Below, piece by piece: positions 1-8,802 of a DNA stretch of 16,078 nucleotides. Position 1 is the first letter of the stretch; the number at the start of each line of letters is the position of its first letter. The stretch is from Leptotrichiaceae bacterium. GTDB lineage: Bacteria > Fusobacteriota > Fusobacteriia > Fusobacteriales > Leptotrichiaceae. Below the pieces are notes generated by a model that saw only the letters and a program-made list of their open reading frames with translations, had not been told where the DNA came from and searched no databases. Position numbers and translations under genes: made by a program. Location: the NCBI GenBank assembly GCA_030532815.1, contig JAUNKI010000027.1:1-16078 (forward strand), read 5' to 3'.

Positions 1-363
1 AAGAAACATTAAATTTTATAAAAAATATTTCTGTAGGAAAATATCAGAGATGCTGGGATAAAAAAACCTACATTTTTTATATAGTGATTTTTAAGGTAAA
101 AATTTTACTTTTACATATATTTTCTATATTATAATTATATCATAAGTAATAAAGAAGCCGTAGAAAAAATTTTTTTTTAACAGCTTCTTTTTATTTTATA
201 TCATATTACTATTCCTGATGTACTCATTGCCGCCTCATTTACATTTCTTCGGATATTCTCCGTATTCTTTACTGGATTTTTCATAACTTTCTCAGATTTA
301 TGATAAGCTGGCTGACAGAATTACAGACTGTACTCTTCTCATTACTACTCTTTAAGTTCGAGT
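1..363. other. Left-edge stretch without a convincing gene
   Basis: Bases 1-150 are very AT-rich and show no reading frame. A terminator-like hairpin sits at 151-190. Bases 200-363 are somewhat less AT-rich and contain, on the minus strand, a 27-codon frame from an ATG at 284 to a stop at 201, without a Shine-Dalgarno site. In another frame a short lysine-rich tail can be read that ends in PKKCK. These may be remains of a decayed gene, but no family could be recognised. Confidence 0.4.
151..200. terminator. Hairpin with T-tract, possible bidirectional terminator
   Basis: An 8-bp perfect inverted repeat, AAAGAAGC (151-158) and GCTTCTTT (183-190), encloses an A-run and a T-run that can extend the stem. 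On the plus strand it is followed by a T-rich tract (CTTTTTATTTTATAT). On the minus strand the trailing sequence is less T-rich. It could end transcription of the cysteine-rich gene at 364-861 or of a gene beyond the left edge. This is read by eye; no folding energy was calculated. Confidence 0.4.
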
Positions 364-861
364 CTATTCTTCTTTACAAGGAATTTTATTATCGTCAATT
401 AATCTTTCAGCAATATAAGCAGTTATGTTTCCGGTTATTTCTATGCAGTGCTTCTTTCTTTCAGGACTTTTGAATTCATCACCTTTCCACTGTTTAGTCA
501 TTACTCTACAACAGCATGAACCGTAATTTTTTATTGTATGGTCATGAAGTCCTTTAGATTCTTCAAACATTTTTTCTTCCATAGGTTCACCCTGAAGTCT
601 TCCGTAAACCATCCCCAGAGCCATCTGTCCTCCCGAAACAGCTCCGCACAGACATCCGGCCTTCCCCATTCCTATCGGAAATCCGCTGGCCATTTTTACT
701 ACATCGGGATGATACGGCTGTCCCAGATAATTATTTATTACCGTAAGGACAGCTTCGCTACAAAAAAATGTTCCACAGGCAAATAATTCTTCTGAATCTT
801 TTCTGATTTTTTGAATAAGCTCGTCTTTTGTGTATTGTGTCGTGTCAATTTTTTCACTCAT
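364..861 (-). CDS. C_GCAxxG_C_C family protein (cysteine-rich, probable redox or metal protein)
   Basis: This 165-residue protein carries the cysteine pattern of the C_GCAxxG_C_C family: C29-G-x-x-x-C34 near the N-terminus, G69-C70-x-C72-G73 in the middle, a run of three cysteines at 116-118, and C139. Members of this family are small cytoplasmic proteins often found near redox enzymes; their biochemical role is not established. I placed the start at 861 (MSEKID) because GGAGGT lies six bases upstream of that ATG. An upstream ATG at 906 would place this ribosome site inside the coding region. There is no signal peptide or membrane segment. It lies downstream of the TDT transporter gene after a 324-base spacer, so it is probably transcribed on its own. 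Family assignment is good; function is unknown. Confidence 0.85.
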   Translation of the reverse strand: MSEKIDTTQYTKDELIQKIRKDSEELFACGTFFCSEAVLTVINNYLGQPYHPDVVKMASGFPIGMGKAGCLCGAVSGGQMALGMVYGRLQGEPMEEKMFEESKGLHDHTIKNYGSCCCRVMTKQWKGDEFKSPERKKHCIEITGNITAYIAERLIDDNKIPCKEE

Positions 862-1185
862 TTCATTACCTCCAAAAATTAATTTTTTATTTACTTCAGT
901 TTTCATTTACAAAATTTTATTATTCTCTGCAGGTTGCATCAGTTTTTCTATTTTCCCATAGTTATTTCAGGAATCATATTTTTTCATATTATGAGATACT
1001 TCAGTCTGAATAGAATTTCCAACGTCCAACTGTTATACATTCCATTCATTATTACATATACAAGCCACATTAAATTTTTTCTACCAATGACTATTTTCAT
1101 ACTGTTCAGATAAATTATAAATAATATTGTCGGTTCTCCGACTAACAATACTGTCGGAGTCTGTCAACGTTTTTCCTTTTTATAA
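862..1185. other. Spacer with overlapping inverted repeats and a TTGACA box
   Basis: This 324-base gap separates the transporter from the cysteine-rich gene. At 1136-1159 an exact 7-bp inverted repeat, CTCCGAC and GTCGGAG with a 10-base loop, overlaps a second repeat, GTCGG (1129-1133) and CCGAC (1138-1142) with a 4-base loop, so only one of the two can form at a time. TGTCAA at 1162-1167 reads TTGACA on the minus strand. A minus-strand TATAAT sits at 1114-1119 but not at promoter spacing from it. A 38-codon minus-strand frame (984-1100) has no ribosome site. Operator, small RNA or dispersed repeat are all possible. Confidence 0.4.
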
Positions 1186-2103
1186 TTAACTTTGCCCACT
1201 TTTAAACATGAACTTCAAATATTTCACTAATACATAGACAACAATAATGACTGCTATAAATTCCTGAAATTTTACTATCATAGATAATATTTTTACATCT
1301 CCGCCTGATTTTTTTATAAATCCTGTAAGAAGTTTCATACCTGTAGCACTTATAACCATAGGAAACGTAAATGCCGAAATCGCAGGATAGAACTTCAATT
1401 TTAAAAGTTTCGGAAATTTGAATATACAGTATATATAAAATCCTGCTGAAATAGCTGTTAATAAATATATTATGAACATATTCTTTTCAGGAAAACTGCT
1501 CATATATCCTGCAAGAAGCAGTGAAATCGGTGCAGAAAATACTATCAGCATAGGCTGCAGCGGTTCGGGTATTTCCTTCATCAGAAAAAAAACTCTGTAG
1601 CAAATTATTGGCTGTATTATAAAATAACATATAAAGCCGAACCAGAAAATTGACTGCCCGACAGGAAACATTTTATAAATTGGTGCAGTTACACTGGCAG
1701 TCACTATTCCTACATAAAGTATCGACCATGTTGTAAATATTTCATCTATTTTGAACCTGAAAGCAAACTTTACATTAAACCATAGGATAAAAGCTGCATT
1801 TAAAACAATTCCCGCAAACCATATCATTTTTCCTATTGAAGTCGGAAAATACGTAGACAGTATTATTACCGACATAGGTGCTGTGGCAAAAGCTGCCGAA
1901 GCAACGGGATTCTGTAGGAAATTTCTGAAACTTTCAATATCCGATACAATTTTTAATATCAGGACAGTCAGCAGTGCTGTCGCTATAACTCCGAATATAT
2001 TTCTATAAACTTCTCCATAATTTCTTATCAAATTTCCTAAAGCTGCCAATCCTAAAATCAGCCCGGATACAGGATAAGGGTATTTCCCCAATATTTTTTT
2101 CAT
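1186..2103 (-). CDS. TDT family transporter (TehA/SLAC1-like anion channel or dicarboxylate exporter)
   Basis: The 305-residue protein is almost entirely hydrophobic, with roughly nine to ten membrane helices and short charged loops. The opening, PYPVSGLILGLAALGNL, is the hallmark first helix of the tellurite-resistance/dicarboxylate transporter (TDT) family, which includes bacterial TehA, fungal malate permease and plant SLAC1. TehA and SLAC1 form trimeric anion channels in the inner or plasma membrane; others export malate or sulfite. The substrate cannot be told from sequence here. The ATG at 2103 is preceded by GGGAGAG at suitable distance. It follows the acyl-CoA dehydrogenase gene by 90 bases, with only an AT-only hairpin in between, so the two could be cotranscribed. 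Family confident, substrate open. Confidence 0.85.
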   Translation of the reverse strand: MKKILGKYPYPVSGLILGLAALGNLIRNYGEVYRNIFGVIATALLTVLILKIVSDIESFRNFLQNPVASAAFATAPMSVIILSTYFPTSIGKMIWFAGIVLNAAFILWFNVKFAFRFKIDEIFTTWSILYVGIVTASVTAPIYKMFPVGQSIFWFGFICYFIIQPIICYRVFFLMKEIPEPLQPMLIVFSAPISLLLAGYMSSFPEKNMFIIYLLTAISAGFYIYCIFKFPKLLKLKFYPAISAFTFPMVISATGMKLLTGFIKKSGGDVKILSMIVKFQEFIAVIIVVYVLVKYLKFMFKSGQS

Positions 2104-2193
2104 CGTAATCTCTCCCTAAAAAAATTTATTTCCCGAATAAATAGAAAAAATATATTTTTCATTCGTCTGTTTTTATTTATCATATTAAAATAA

Positions 2194-3330
2194 TTATATC
2201 AGAGACTGTCCAGTTTCTATTTTTGCAGTCCAGTTTTTCAATACATCCACACTCGGAAACATCACAGGAGCTGCCAATGCATCTCTCATAAGTCTTTCCA
2301 GAGGACCTTTCTTATTGTATGCCTGTCCTCCGCCTATTCTCATTGCAAGGTTTGCAGACTCCACACAGTTCAATGATCCTGTTACCCTTGCCGCCATTAT
2401 TTTAGCAAAAGCATCGGGTTCTTCCCTATCCAGTGCCTTTGAAGCAGCTGCCAATGCATTTTCGGCATTTACTGTGTTATTATAAAGATTAAACAAATGT
2501 CCCTGTACTGTTTCAATAGATGCAAGCGATTTACCTTCGGGATATTTTCTTGAAACAGCATGTTTTTTTGTCTCTTCATAAATAGTTCTCGTAAGCCCTG
2601 TATAAACTCCTGCAAGCCCTGTCATAAAATAAATAACATCTATATTTACGGGATATTTCTGATTTGCTTTTACTCTATCTATATAAATTGCATATTTATT
2701 ATCAAGTTTCATATTTTCCATATACATAGGACACGAATTGTTTCCTCTCATTCCAAGACCGTCCCAGTCACTTTCTGCAAATCTGAGTCCTTCCGCTCCA
2801 ATCGGAACAAGCCAATTTACGGGACCTCTTTTTTCATCGGCAGGAACTGATATTACATAATACGATGCATATCCTCCTGAACTGATCATACTTTTTACTC
2901 CGTTTATTATGCTGTAATTATCAGTATTTTCAGTCTGTGTCTGTGAATTGAATACATGTACTCCCGTTCCGAATTCACTTCTTGCAAGAGACATAAATTT
3001 ATCATTTTCCATAATATCTTTTATAACCTGCTGTTTTATTTCATCCCTTCCGAAAGTTAGAGTAAATTTTAACGCAACATTACTCATTGTGTAACAAAGT
3101 CCCACTGTTGCACATGCCTCTCCGAATGCTCTTGAAATCTGTCCGTGTGCATAGGCTCCCGCTCCTTCTCCGCCAAATTCTTCGGGAACCAAAATTTTAA
3201 AAAATCCCTCCTCGGCAATCTTCTTAAATATTTCTTCAGGAAATTTCCCTTCTTTGTCAATTCGATCTGCATGAGGAGCTATATACTCCTTTGCAAAATT
3301 TTTAGCCCATGTGTAGTAACATTTTTTCAT
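2194..3330 (-). CDS. Acyl-CoA dehydrogenase family flavoprotein lacking the canonical catalytic glutamate
   Basis: This 378-residue protein has the full acyl-CoA dehydrogenase layout: an N-terminal helical domain (about 1-110), a middle beta domain with the flavin-contact stretch around SEFGTG, and a C-terminal four-helix domain ending in GGGQAYNKKGPLERLMRDA. Typical members use FAD to desaturate acyl-CoA thioesters and pass electrons to ETF. Here the usual YEGT after the RLMRDA motif is replaced by PVMFPSVDVL (355-364). The alternative glutamate site used by isovaleryl-CoA dehydrogenase also seems absent. It may therefore be a related flavin monooxygenase or a non-desaturating homologue. The start at 3330 (MKKCYY) is chosen because GGAGG lies five bases upstream; the ATG at 3342 overlaps that site. 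A terminator sits upstream at 3395-3447. No ETF genes are nearby. Confidence 0.85.
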   Translation of the reverse strand: MKKCYYTWAKNFAKEYIAPHADRIDKEGKFPEEIFKKIAEEGFFKILVPEEFGGEGAGAYAHGQISRAFGEACATVGLCYTMSNVALKFTLTFGRDEIKQQVIKDIMENDKFMSLARSEFGTGVHVFNSQTQTENTDNYSIINGVKSMISSGGYASYYVISVPADEKRGPVNWLVPIGAEGLRFAESDWDGLGMRGNNSCPMYMENMKLDNKYAIYIDRVKANQKYPVNIDVIYFMTGLAGVYTGLTRTIYEETKKHAVSRKYPEGKSLASIETVQGHLFNLYNNTVNAENALAAASKALDREEPDAFAKIMAARVTGSLNCVESANLAMRIGGGQAYNKKGPLERLMRDALAAPVMFPSVDVLKNWTAKIETGQSLI

Positions 3331-3394
3331 TTTTTCCTCCATTTTTTATTTATTTTGATTTTAATATACTTTACAATATTTCAGCAGTTACAGT

Positions 3395-3447
3395 AAATAA
3401 AAACAGCAGCACAATAAAATAATACACAATATTATTTATTATGCTGC
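3395..3447 (-). terminator. Strong rho-independent terminator
   Basis: On the minus strand the arms at 3430-3447 (GCAGCATAATAAATAATA) and 3406-3424 (which ends TTGTGCTGC) pair over about 17 bp with one mismatch and one bulge, around a 5-base loop. The stem is followed directly by TGTTTTTATTT. The orientation fits termination of transcripts coming from the decayed region, upstream of the acyl-CoA dehydrogenase gene. It overlaps the end of a 22-codon ORF, so an attenuator role is possible. Confidence 0.65.
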
Positions 3448-3500
3448 AAAACGGTATATATTTTTATATATCCTGTAAAATTTTTATTATAAGTTTTCAC
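3432..3500 (-). CDS. Possible 22-residue leader peptide
   Basis: A GTG at 3500 is preceded by AAGGAG at ordinary spacing and opens a 22-codon frame rich in lysine, asparagine and tyrosine. It ends inside the stem of the terminator at 3395-3447. A good ribosome site, short length and overlap with a terminator upstream of an enzyme gene are the layout of a transcription attenuator, but no run of a single regulatory amino acid codon stands out. It could equally be a chance ORF in a decayed region. Confidence 0.25.
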   Translation of the reverse strand: MKTYNKNFTGYIKIYTVLQHNK

Positions 3501-3688
3501 TGTATTTCTCCTTAAATTCATATTTATAGTATACTAAGACTCTGTAAACTGAATTTCAAAAAGAAACAGTATAAAAAACTATGTTTTAAAATAACTGTCA
3601 TAAAATTCAGGCATATTAAAACAAATTAATCTGTTATATACCGAAATTTTACCCGACATAATATTGAATTTATTCTGTAAATCCCAAA

Positions 3689-3916
3689 TCAAGAAAAAAT
3701 GTCCTTCTCTTTTCTGTTTATGTTTATTTTTAAAGATAAATTAATCGAAAAAACAGCAGAAAGAGATGATAACAGAATATTCTCATTGAAATTTTTACAT
3801 AAAGTACAACCTGCACTTTTAATACCCGCAGCTCAACTGTATCGAACTGTATTAAAAGTATCAGATAAGAATAATCTATTCTCAATATCCGCTATTTTAA
3901 AATCATAGATATTCAT
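3689..3916 (-). pseudogene. Decayed gene, N-terminus resembling glutathione peroxidase
   Basis: An ATG at 3916 has a good ribosome site (GGAAGGAG) and a promoter upstream (3967-3994). The first 27 codons read MNIYDFKIADIENRLFLSD and onward, which resembles the N-terminus of glutathione peroxidases (xIYDFxVxDxxGxxxxLSD), thiol peroxidases that reduce hydroperoxides. A TGA at 3833-3835 interrupts the frame. Another 47 codons follow to a second TGA at 3689-3691, without the family's later motifs (NxAxxCGxT, FPCNQF). I infer a broken gene whose expression signals survive. The family call rests on about 20 residues and is weak. Reading the first TGA as selenocysteine is not supported, since the context does not match the family's active site. 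Confidence 0.35.
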
Positions 3917-3966
3917 ACTCTTTCTCCTTCCTTTCATTTTTTATCTTTAATATACTCTATAACATA

Positions 3967-3994
3967 ATTATATCCTATAAATAAAATAATGCAA
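3967..3994 (-). promoter_or_regulatory. Sigma-70-type promoter before the decayed peroxidase-like gene
   Basis: On the minus strand TTGCAT (3989-3994) and a perfect TATAAT (3967-3972) are separated by 16 bases. The start codon and its GGAAGGAG site follow about 50 bases downstream, at 3916. The surrounding DNA is AT-rich, so a chance match is possible, but the combination with a good ribosome site supports a real promoter. Confidence 0.45.
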
Positions 3995-4042
3995 CACTTA
4001 TTTTCAATTTTATTTATAATCTGTTATCCGATTTTTTTTATC

Positions 4043-4330
4043 TCATCTAACTTTCCATAGTTGTAAATTTACAAATATTGACATCCGATATCTGCTCTTT
4101 TCTCCTATGCTGTCTATATATTCCTTATCCTTATCCGGAGATAATGTCACCCGTTCTTCTGAAAAAATATACTGTATTTTTCCAACTTTTTCATCAATTA
4201 TATCAAGAAATTGGCACTTATATATTCCTAATTTTTCAAACAGCAAGATGACAGCATATCAGCAAAAATATTCCGGCTTCCCGACAAGAATACCTCTTTC
4301 CAAAACAGCTACATAACAGGTGCAAAAAAC
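4043..4330 (-). pseudogene. Unidentified decayed coding sequence with one in-frame stop
   Basis: A 96-codon minus-strand frame contains a single in-frame TGA at 4259-4261. The part after it can be read as 67 residues from a TTG at 4246 and contains charged, coding-like sequence such as DIIDEKVGKIQYIFSEERV. No ribosome site precedes that TTG. Random DNA this AT-rich should meet a stop about every 13 codons, so one stop in 95 codons suggests former coding sequence. No family was recognised. Confidence 0.3.
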
Positions 4331-4406
4331 TCAGAATATAAACGGCATATCGGAACCATCCGAAAAGAAAAAACACTAAAATCAATGCAATTATTAATAC
4401 TTTAAT

Positions 4407-4850
4407 TTATCCGTTATAACAGTAAAAAGGAAATCCCGCTGCTGCAGTGGATGGATATCCTAAGTAAATAATGTTATTGTGAACAAAACCTGTTGCAGTA
4501 AAACAATCTATCCTATATTGGGAAAGTGAAAAACAAACAGCGACATTGTCCAAAAAAGACTTCGGAAACAGACTGTCCAATCGGTCGGCATTGTTTAAAA
4601 AATATCATCTGATTAAGTATTTTTCCGATAAATTCAGGCAATTCAAACATTTCTGCACTTAATACCGTAACCCGGCATTTCTTTTTTTGTCGTTTGTATA
4701 TTTAAGTTAAGCTTCCGTTTTAATTTTGTTAAGTTCTACACTGCTGAAATATTTTTCAGATACAGCCTGATACTGCTAAAAATCAAAACGGAGCTGCTGT
4801 CTTATAAAACACTTTTCTATCTTTAAAATTTCAACTTCAAATCCGTCCAA
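4407..4850 (-). pseudogene. Unidentified decayed coding sequence with four in-frame stops
   Basis: Directly after the DUF4912 gene a minus-strand frame of 148 codons contains four internal stops (TAG at 4776-4778, two TAA, and TGA at 4605-4607). It ends with an uninterrupted 65-codon stretch (4407-4604) whose last part reads GFVHNNIIYLGYPSTAAAGF. About eleven stops would be expected in random sequence of this composition. A 45-codon frame from an ATG at 4650 to 4513 runs in another phase over the same DNA, so a frameshift is also possible. I could not identify the ancestor. An imperfect inverted repeat (4710-4727 with 4778-4794) lies inside it. Confidence 0.35.
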
Positions 4851-4852
4851 AT

Positions 4853-6025
4853 TTACGAACTTCTGATACCTGTCATTACAAGTCTGTCAGGAGAAGTTCT
4901 TTTTATTTCTTTTTCGGACATATTTTCCGAAGAACCTACTTTCATAAGTCTTTCAATGACCTCCACCGTAAATCCGTCATTATTTTCAGGATTTTTTATG
5001 AATTCCATAAATTCTTTATTTTCTTCAGTAGGAATCGGACTGTTTACATATTTTATTACCTGCTTTGTATTTTTATCTTCTTTAACTGTTCCCCAAACCA
5101 GCTCCAGATTATCAGACAGCCTGTCAGACGGAGATATTGACTGAGTAGAGTGGGCAACTTCGGAAAAATTCCCATATTTATCTTCATATCCGATAAATAC
5201 TTCATAATTTTGGGCAGTATCCACTTCTCCTATATAATGAGAGCCTATTCTTTCATGTCTTATTATTTTCCTGTATTCACTGCCGTCCTTAAACAGTTTT
5301 ATTACTATATTGTCTATTATATCAGGATTTTCCGACAGTTTTTCAAAAGTATCGTCCCTAATTTCCCAGTAAACATAAAGTGTGGTAGGATTTTTAGGCA
5401 TCAGAACCACTTCATCTACAAAATATGCCGCAGGTAAAGGAGCCTTGTCAAAATAAATATCCTCCGGACTTGAATGTCCTTCATACTCGGCACCTTTGGC
5501 AAATTTTGATCTGTTAATTTCCGTTTCTTTTTCTCTTTTTCTGATTTCTTCTTCATTTATTCCCTTATATATAAAATCAATTTCTTTCTGAAAATCACTT
5601 CGATATTTTCTGTATCTTTTTCTCAGATTTCTCATTAATTTTTTATTGGGATAATTTCTGTAATAAGTTCTGCTTCTATACATAAAAGTAGCTTCAGAGA
5701 AAAATTCTTCTGACAACTGAATTTCATTTTCCGATTTCTGTACTTTATTTTCAGTATTTAAAACTTCTGCATTTTCTGTTACATTTTCTTTCCCGTCTGA
5801 TTTTGAGACTGCTTTTTCATTCACTGCACTTTTTTCCGTAAAAATTTCTTTTTCTCTGTTATCAGGATTTTCCATATTCCTGTTTAGGGAATAATTACGT
5901 TTATATCCTTTTTTTTCAAGTTTTTCCATAATTTTTTCCCTGTTAAATGTCAACCCCAAAAAAAGTTTTTCTTTCTTAGCACAATCAATAAGCTCCTCTT
6001 TCGTCATTTCATCCAAATATTTCAT
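4853..6025 (-). CDS. DUF4912 domain protein with an N-terminal Rho_N/SAP-like motif
   Basis: The 390-residue protein begins with a short helical motif (about 6-45, MTKEELIDCAKKEK) that resembles Rho_N/SAP-type helices. A low-complexity, strongly charged linker follows (about 45-190). The DUF4912 domain runs from roughly 195 to 315, seen in PLPAAYFVDEVVLMPKNPTT followed by LYVYWEI. DUF4912 proteins have no established function; the domain resembles a beta-sandwich and often occurs near glycogen or alpha-glucan enzymes in Fusobacteria and Firmicutes, which is background knowledge and not shown here. There is no signal peptide. CGGAGGC lies just upstream of the ATG at 6025. It lies 80 bases after atpC with no clear terminator between, so it may be the last gene of the ATP synthase transcript. 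Confidence 0.75.
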   Translation of the reverse strand: MKYLDEMTKEELIDCAKKEKLFLGLTFNREKIMEKLEKKGYKRNYSLNRNMENPDNREKEIFTEKSAVNEKAVSKSDGKENVTENAEVLNTENKVQKSENEIQLSEEFFSEATFMYRSRTYYRNYPNKKLMRNLRKRYRKYRSDFQKEIDFIYKGINEEEIRKREKETEINRSKFAKGAEYEGHSSPEDIYFDKAPLPAAYFVDEVVLMPKNPTTLYVYWEIRDDTFEKLSENPDIIDNIVIKLFKDGSEYRKIIRHERIGSHYIGEVDTAQNYEVFIGYEDKYGNFSEVAHSTQSISPSDRLSDNLELVWGTVKEDKNTKQVIKYVNSPIPTEENKEFMEFIKNPENNDGFTVEVIERLMKVGSSENMSEKEIKRTSPDRLVMTGIRSS

Positions 6026-6105
6026 ACACGGCCTCCGTTTTTTATATTTTATATATTTTCCAACTATTTAAGCTTTATGTACATTTAAGTGCTTCTGAAT
6101 TCCGT

Positions 6106-6495
6106 TTATTTTCTACGTAAATTTTCCTGTATACGTTTCTTTGTTCCGAGAATATCCTGATCTTCTCTCAATTTATGCTGTTTTGCAAGCTCAATTGCAG
6201 CTTTTTTTGCAAGTTTTACCGCTTCAGCCGTCGTAGCTTCCATCATATCCTCACCCAAAATAACGACTTTATCCTGTCGAACTTCAAGAAATCCTCCTTC
6301 AAGATAATATGTAGTTTCCGCATTGTCCTTTTCTCTGACGATCATTTCTCCTGCCCCGAGTGAAGAAACAAAATTCGCATGCTTGGCAAGAATACCTACA
6401 TCTCCGTTTTCAGTTTTCACTTTAACAAATATTACAGGCTTTTCAAAAACAAGTCCTTCAGGCGTAACTGCTTTTAAAATAAATTCCGTAGCCAT
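6106..6495 (-). CDS. atpC: F-type ATP synthase epsilon subunit
   Basis: This 129-residue protein is the epsilon subunit of the F1 central stalk. The N-terminal beta-sandwich (about 1-85) includes the family's conserved VTPEG near the start and GDVGILAKHANFV (about 31-43). The C-terminal helical hairpin (about 88-129) carries the KLAKKAAIELAKQ stretch. Epsilon links gamma to the c ring, and its C-terminal helices can inhibit ATP hydrolysis. TAGGAGAT precedes the ATG at 6495, which lies 20 bases after the atpD stop. It is the last of the ATP synthase genes. Confidence 0.96.
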   Translation of the reverse strand: MATEFILKAVTPEGLVFEKPVIFVKVKTENGDVGILAKHANFVSSLGAGEMIVREKDNAETTYYLEGGFLEVRQDKVVILGEDMMEATTAEAVKLAKKAAIELAKQHKLREDQDILGTKKRIQENLRRK

Positions 6496-6515
6496 TTTTC
6501 CAATCTCCTAACAAA

Positions 6516-7928
<1,413 letters not shown>

Positions 7929-8789
7929 CTACTTCAGGGCTTCCGAACCTCCGACAATTTCCGATAACTCCTGAGTAATCTGTCCCTGTCTTTCCCTGTT
8001 GTACTGAACCGTCAGTTTTTTTATCATATCATCGGCATTGTCATTTGCCTGCTTCATTGCCGACATTCTTGCCGAATGTTCACTGGCAGCACTTTCAAGT
8101 AAAGCCTGATACAGCTCTATATTCAGCACTTTCGGGACAAATGCCCTCAGCACTTCTTCTTCAGAGGGCTCAAATATATATTCCTTTGTAGGAAGGTTTT
8201 CTTTTTTCTCTATAGGAAGTATTTTTTTTATCTGAATACTGTATTCAATCGCTGAAATAAATTTTGAATACAGCAGATACACTTCATCATAAAAATCGTT
8301 CAGATAAAACTGTACAACATCCTCACTTATTTTTTTGGCTTTTTCAAACATAGTTTCAGGTATAAGCTGGATATATTCACTGTCTACCGGTATATTTCTA
8401 CTTTTACAGTAATCCCTTGATTTTTTTCCTATTGACACTATGCTGACTTCTTTTCCTTCCTGTCGAAATTTTTTCATCATTTCTTCCATTTTTCTCAGCA
8501 TATTGGAATTAAAACTTCCACAAAGTCCCCTATCCGAAGTCATTATTACAATTCCTATTCTTTTTACTTCAGGTTTTCCGTCAAATATAATATGCTTTTT
8601 TCCTTTGAGACTGGCAACAAGGTTGTCAAAAGCAATATCAAGAGTTTCCGAATAACTTCTGGACCTTAAAGTCAGCTCCTGAAATTTTTTAAATTTCGTA
8701 GATGAAACTATATTCATAGCATTTGTAATTTGACCCGTATTTTTAACACTGTCAATTCTTTCTTTTATTTCTTTCATATTTGCAGCCAT
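7929..8789 (-). CDS. atpG: F-type ATP synthase gamma subunit
   Basis: Gamma is the rotating shaft of F1 and couples proton or sodium flow through the c ring to catalysis. The 286-residue protein shows the two conserved terminal helices that form the coiled coil: [20 protein letters not shown] at the N-terminus, and the C-terminal stretch with [11 protein letters not shown] and [13 protein letters not shown]. The middle Rossmann-like part contains [17 protein letters not shown] chose the ATG at 8789 because AGGTGG lies five bases upstream and the family usually starts MAxNMKEI; a GTG at 8798 in the same frame is less likely. It begins 13 bases after the atpA stop. Confidence 0.97.
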   Translation of the reverse strand: MAANMKEIKERIDSVKNTGQITNAMNIVSSTKFKKFQELTLRSRSYSETLDIAFDNLVASLKGKKHIIFDGKPEVKRIGIVIMTSDRGLCGSFNSNMLRKMEEMMKKFRQEGKEVSIVSIGKKSRDYCKSRNIPVDSEYIQLIPETMFEKAKKISEDVVQFYLNDFYDEVYLLYSKFISAIEYSIQIKKILPIEKKENLPTKEYIFEPSEEEVLRAFVPKVLNIELYQALLESAASEHSARMSAMKQANDNADDMIKKLTVQYNRERQGQITQELSEIVGGSEALK

Positions 8790-8802
8790 ATAACCCACCT
8801 AC

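Larger units (their letters stand above)
3331..4852. other. 1.5-kb region without intact genes: decayed minus-strand coding remnants
   Basis: Between the acyl-CoA dehydrogenase gene and the DUF4912 gene no intact gene can be supported. On the minus strand there are long frames broken by few stop codons: 4407-4850, 4043-4330 and 3689-3916. A short leader-like ORF (3432-3500) and a strong terminator (3395-3447) follow. On the plus strand the frames at 3699-3908 and 4107-4316 lie opposite these remnants and have no ribosome site. I read the stretch as a region of gene decay in the Leptotrichia-like genome. Confidence 0.5.

Noticed and set aside
201..284. 27-residue minus-strand ORF starting at 284
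   Set aside because: No Shine-Dalgarno site and no recognisable family; probably chance or gene debris.
984..1100. 38-residue hydrophobic minus-strand ORF
   Set aside because: No ribosome site precedes its ATG; composition is like the surrounding spacer.
2104..2193. AT-only hairpin (ATTTATT/AAATAAAT) followed by a T-run between the dehydrogenase and transporter genes
   Set aside because: The stem has no GC pairs apart from the loop, so it is too weak to call a terminator with confidence.
3833..3835. TGA in the peroxidase-like remnant read as selenocysteine
   Set aside because: The flanking residues do not match the peroxidase active site, the motifs that should follow are absent, and no SECIS-type hairpin was recognised.
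3699..3908. Plus-strand 69-residue ORF
   Set aside because: It lies opposite a minus-strand remnant with promoter and ribosome site, has no ribosome site of its own and no family likeness.
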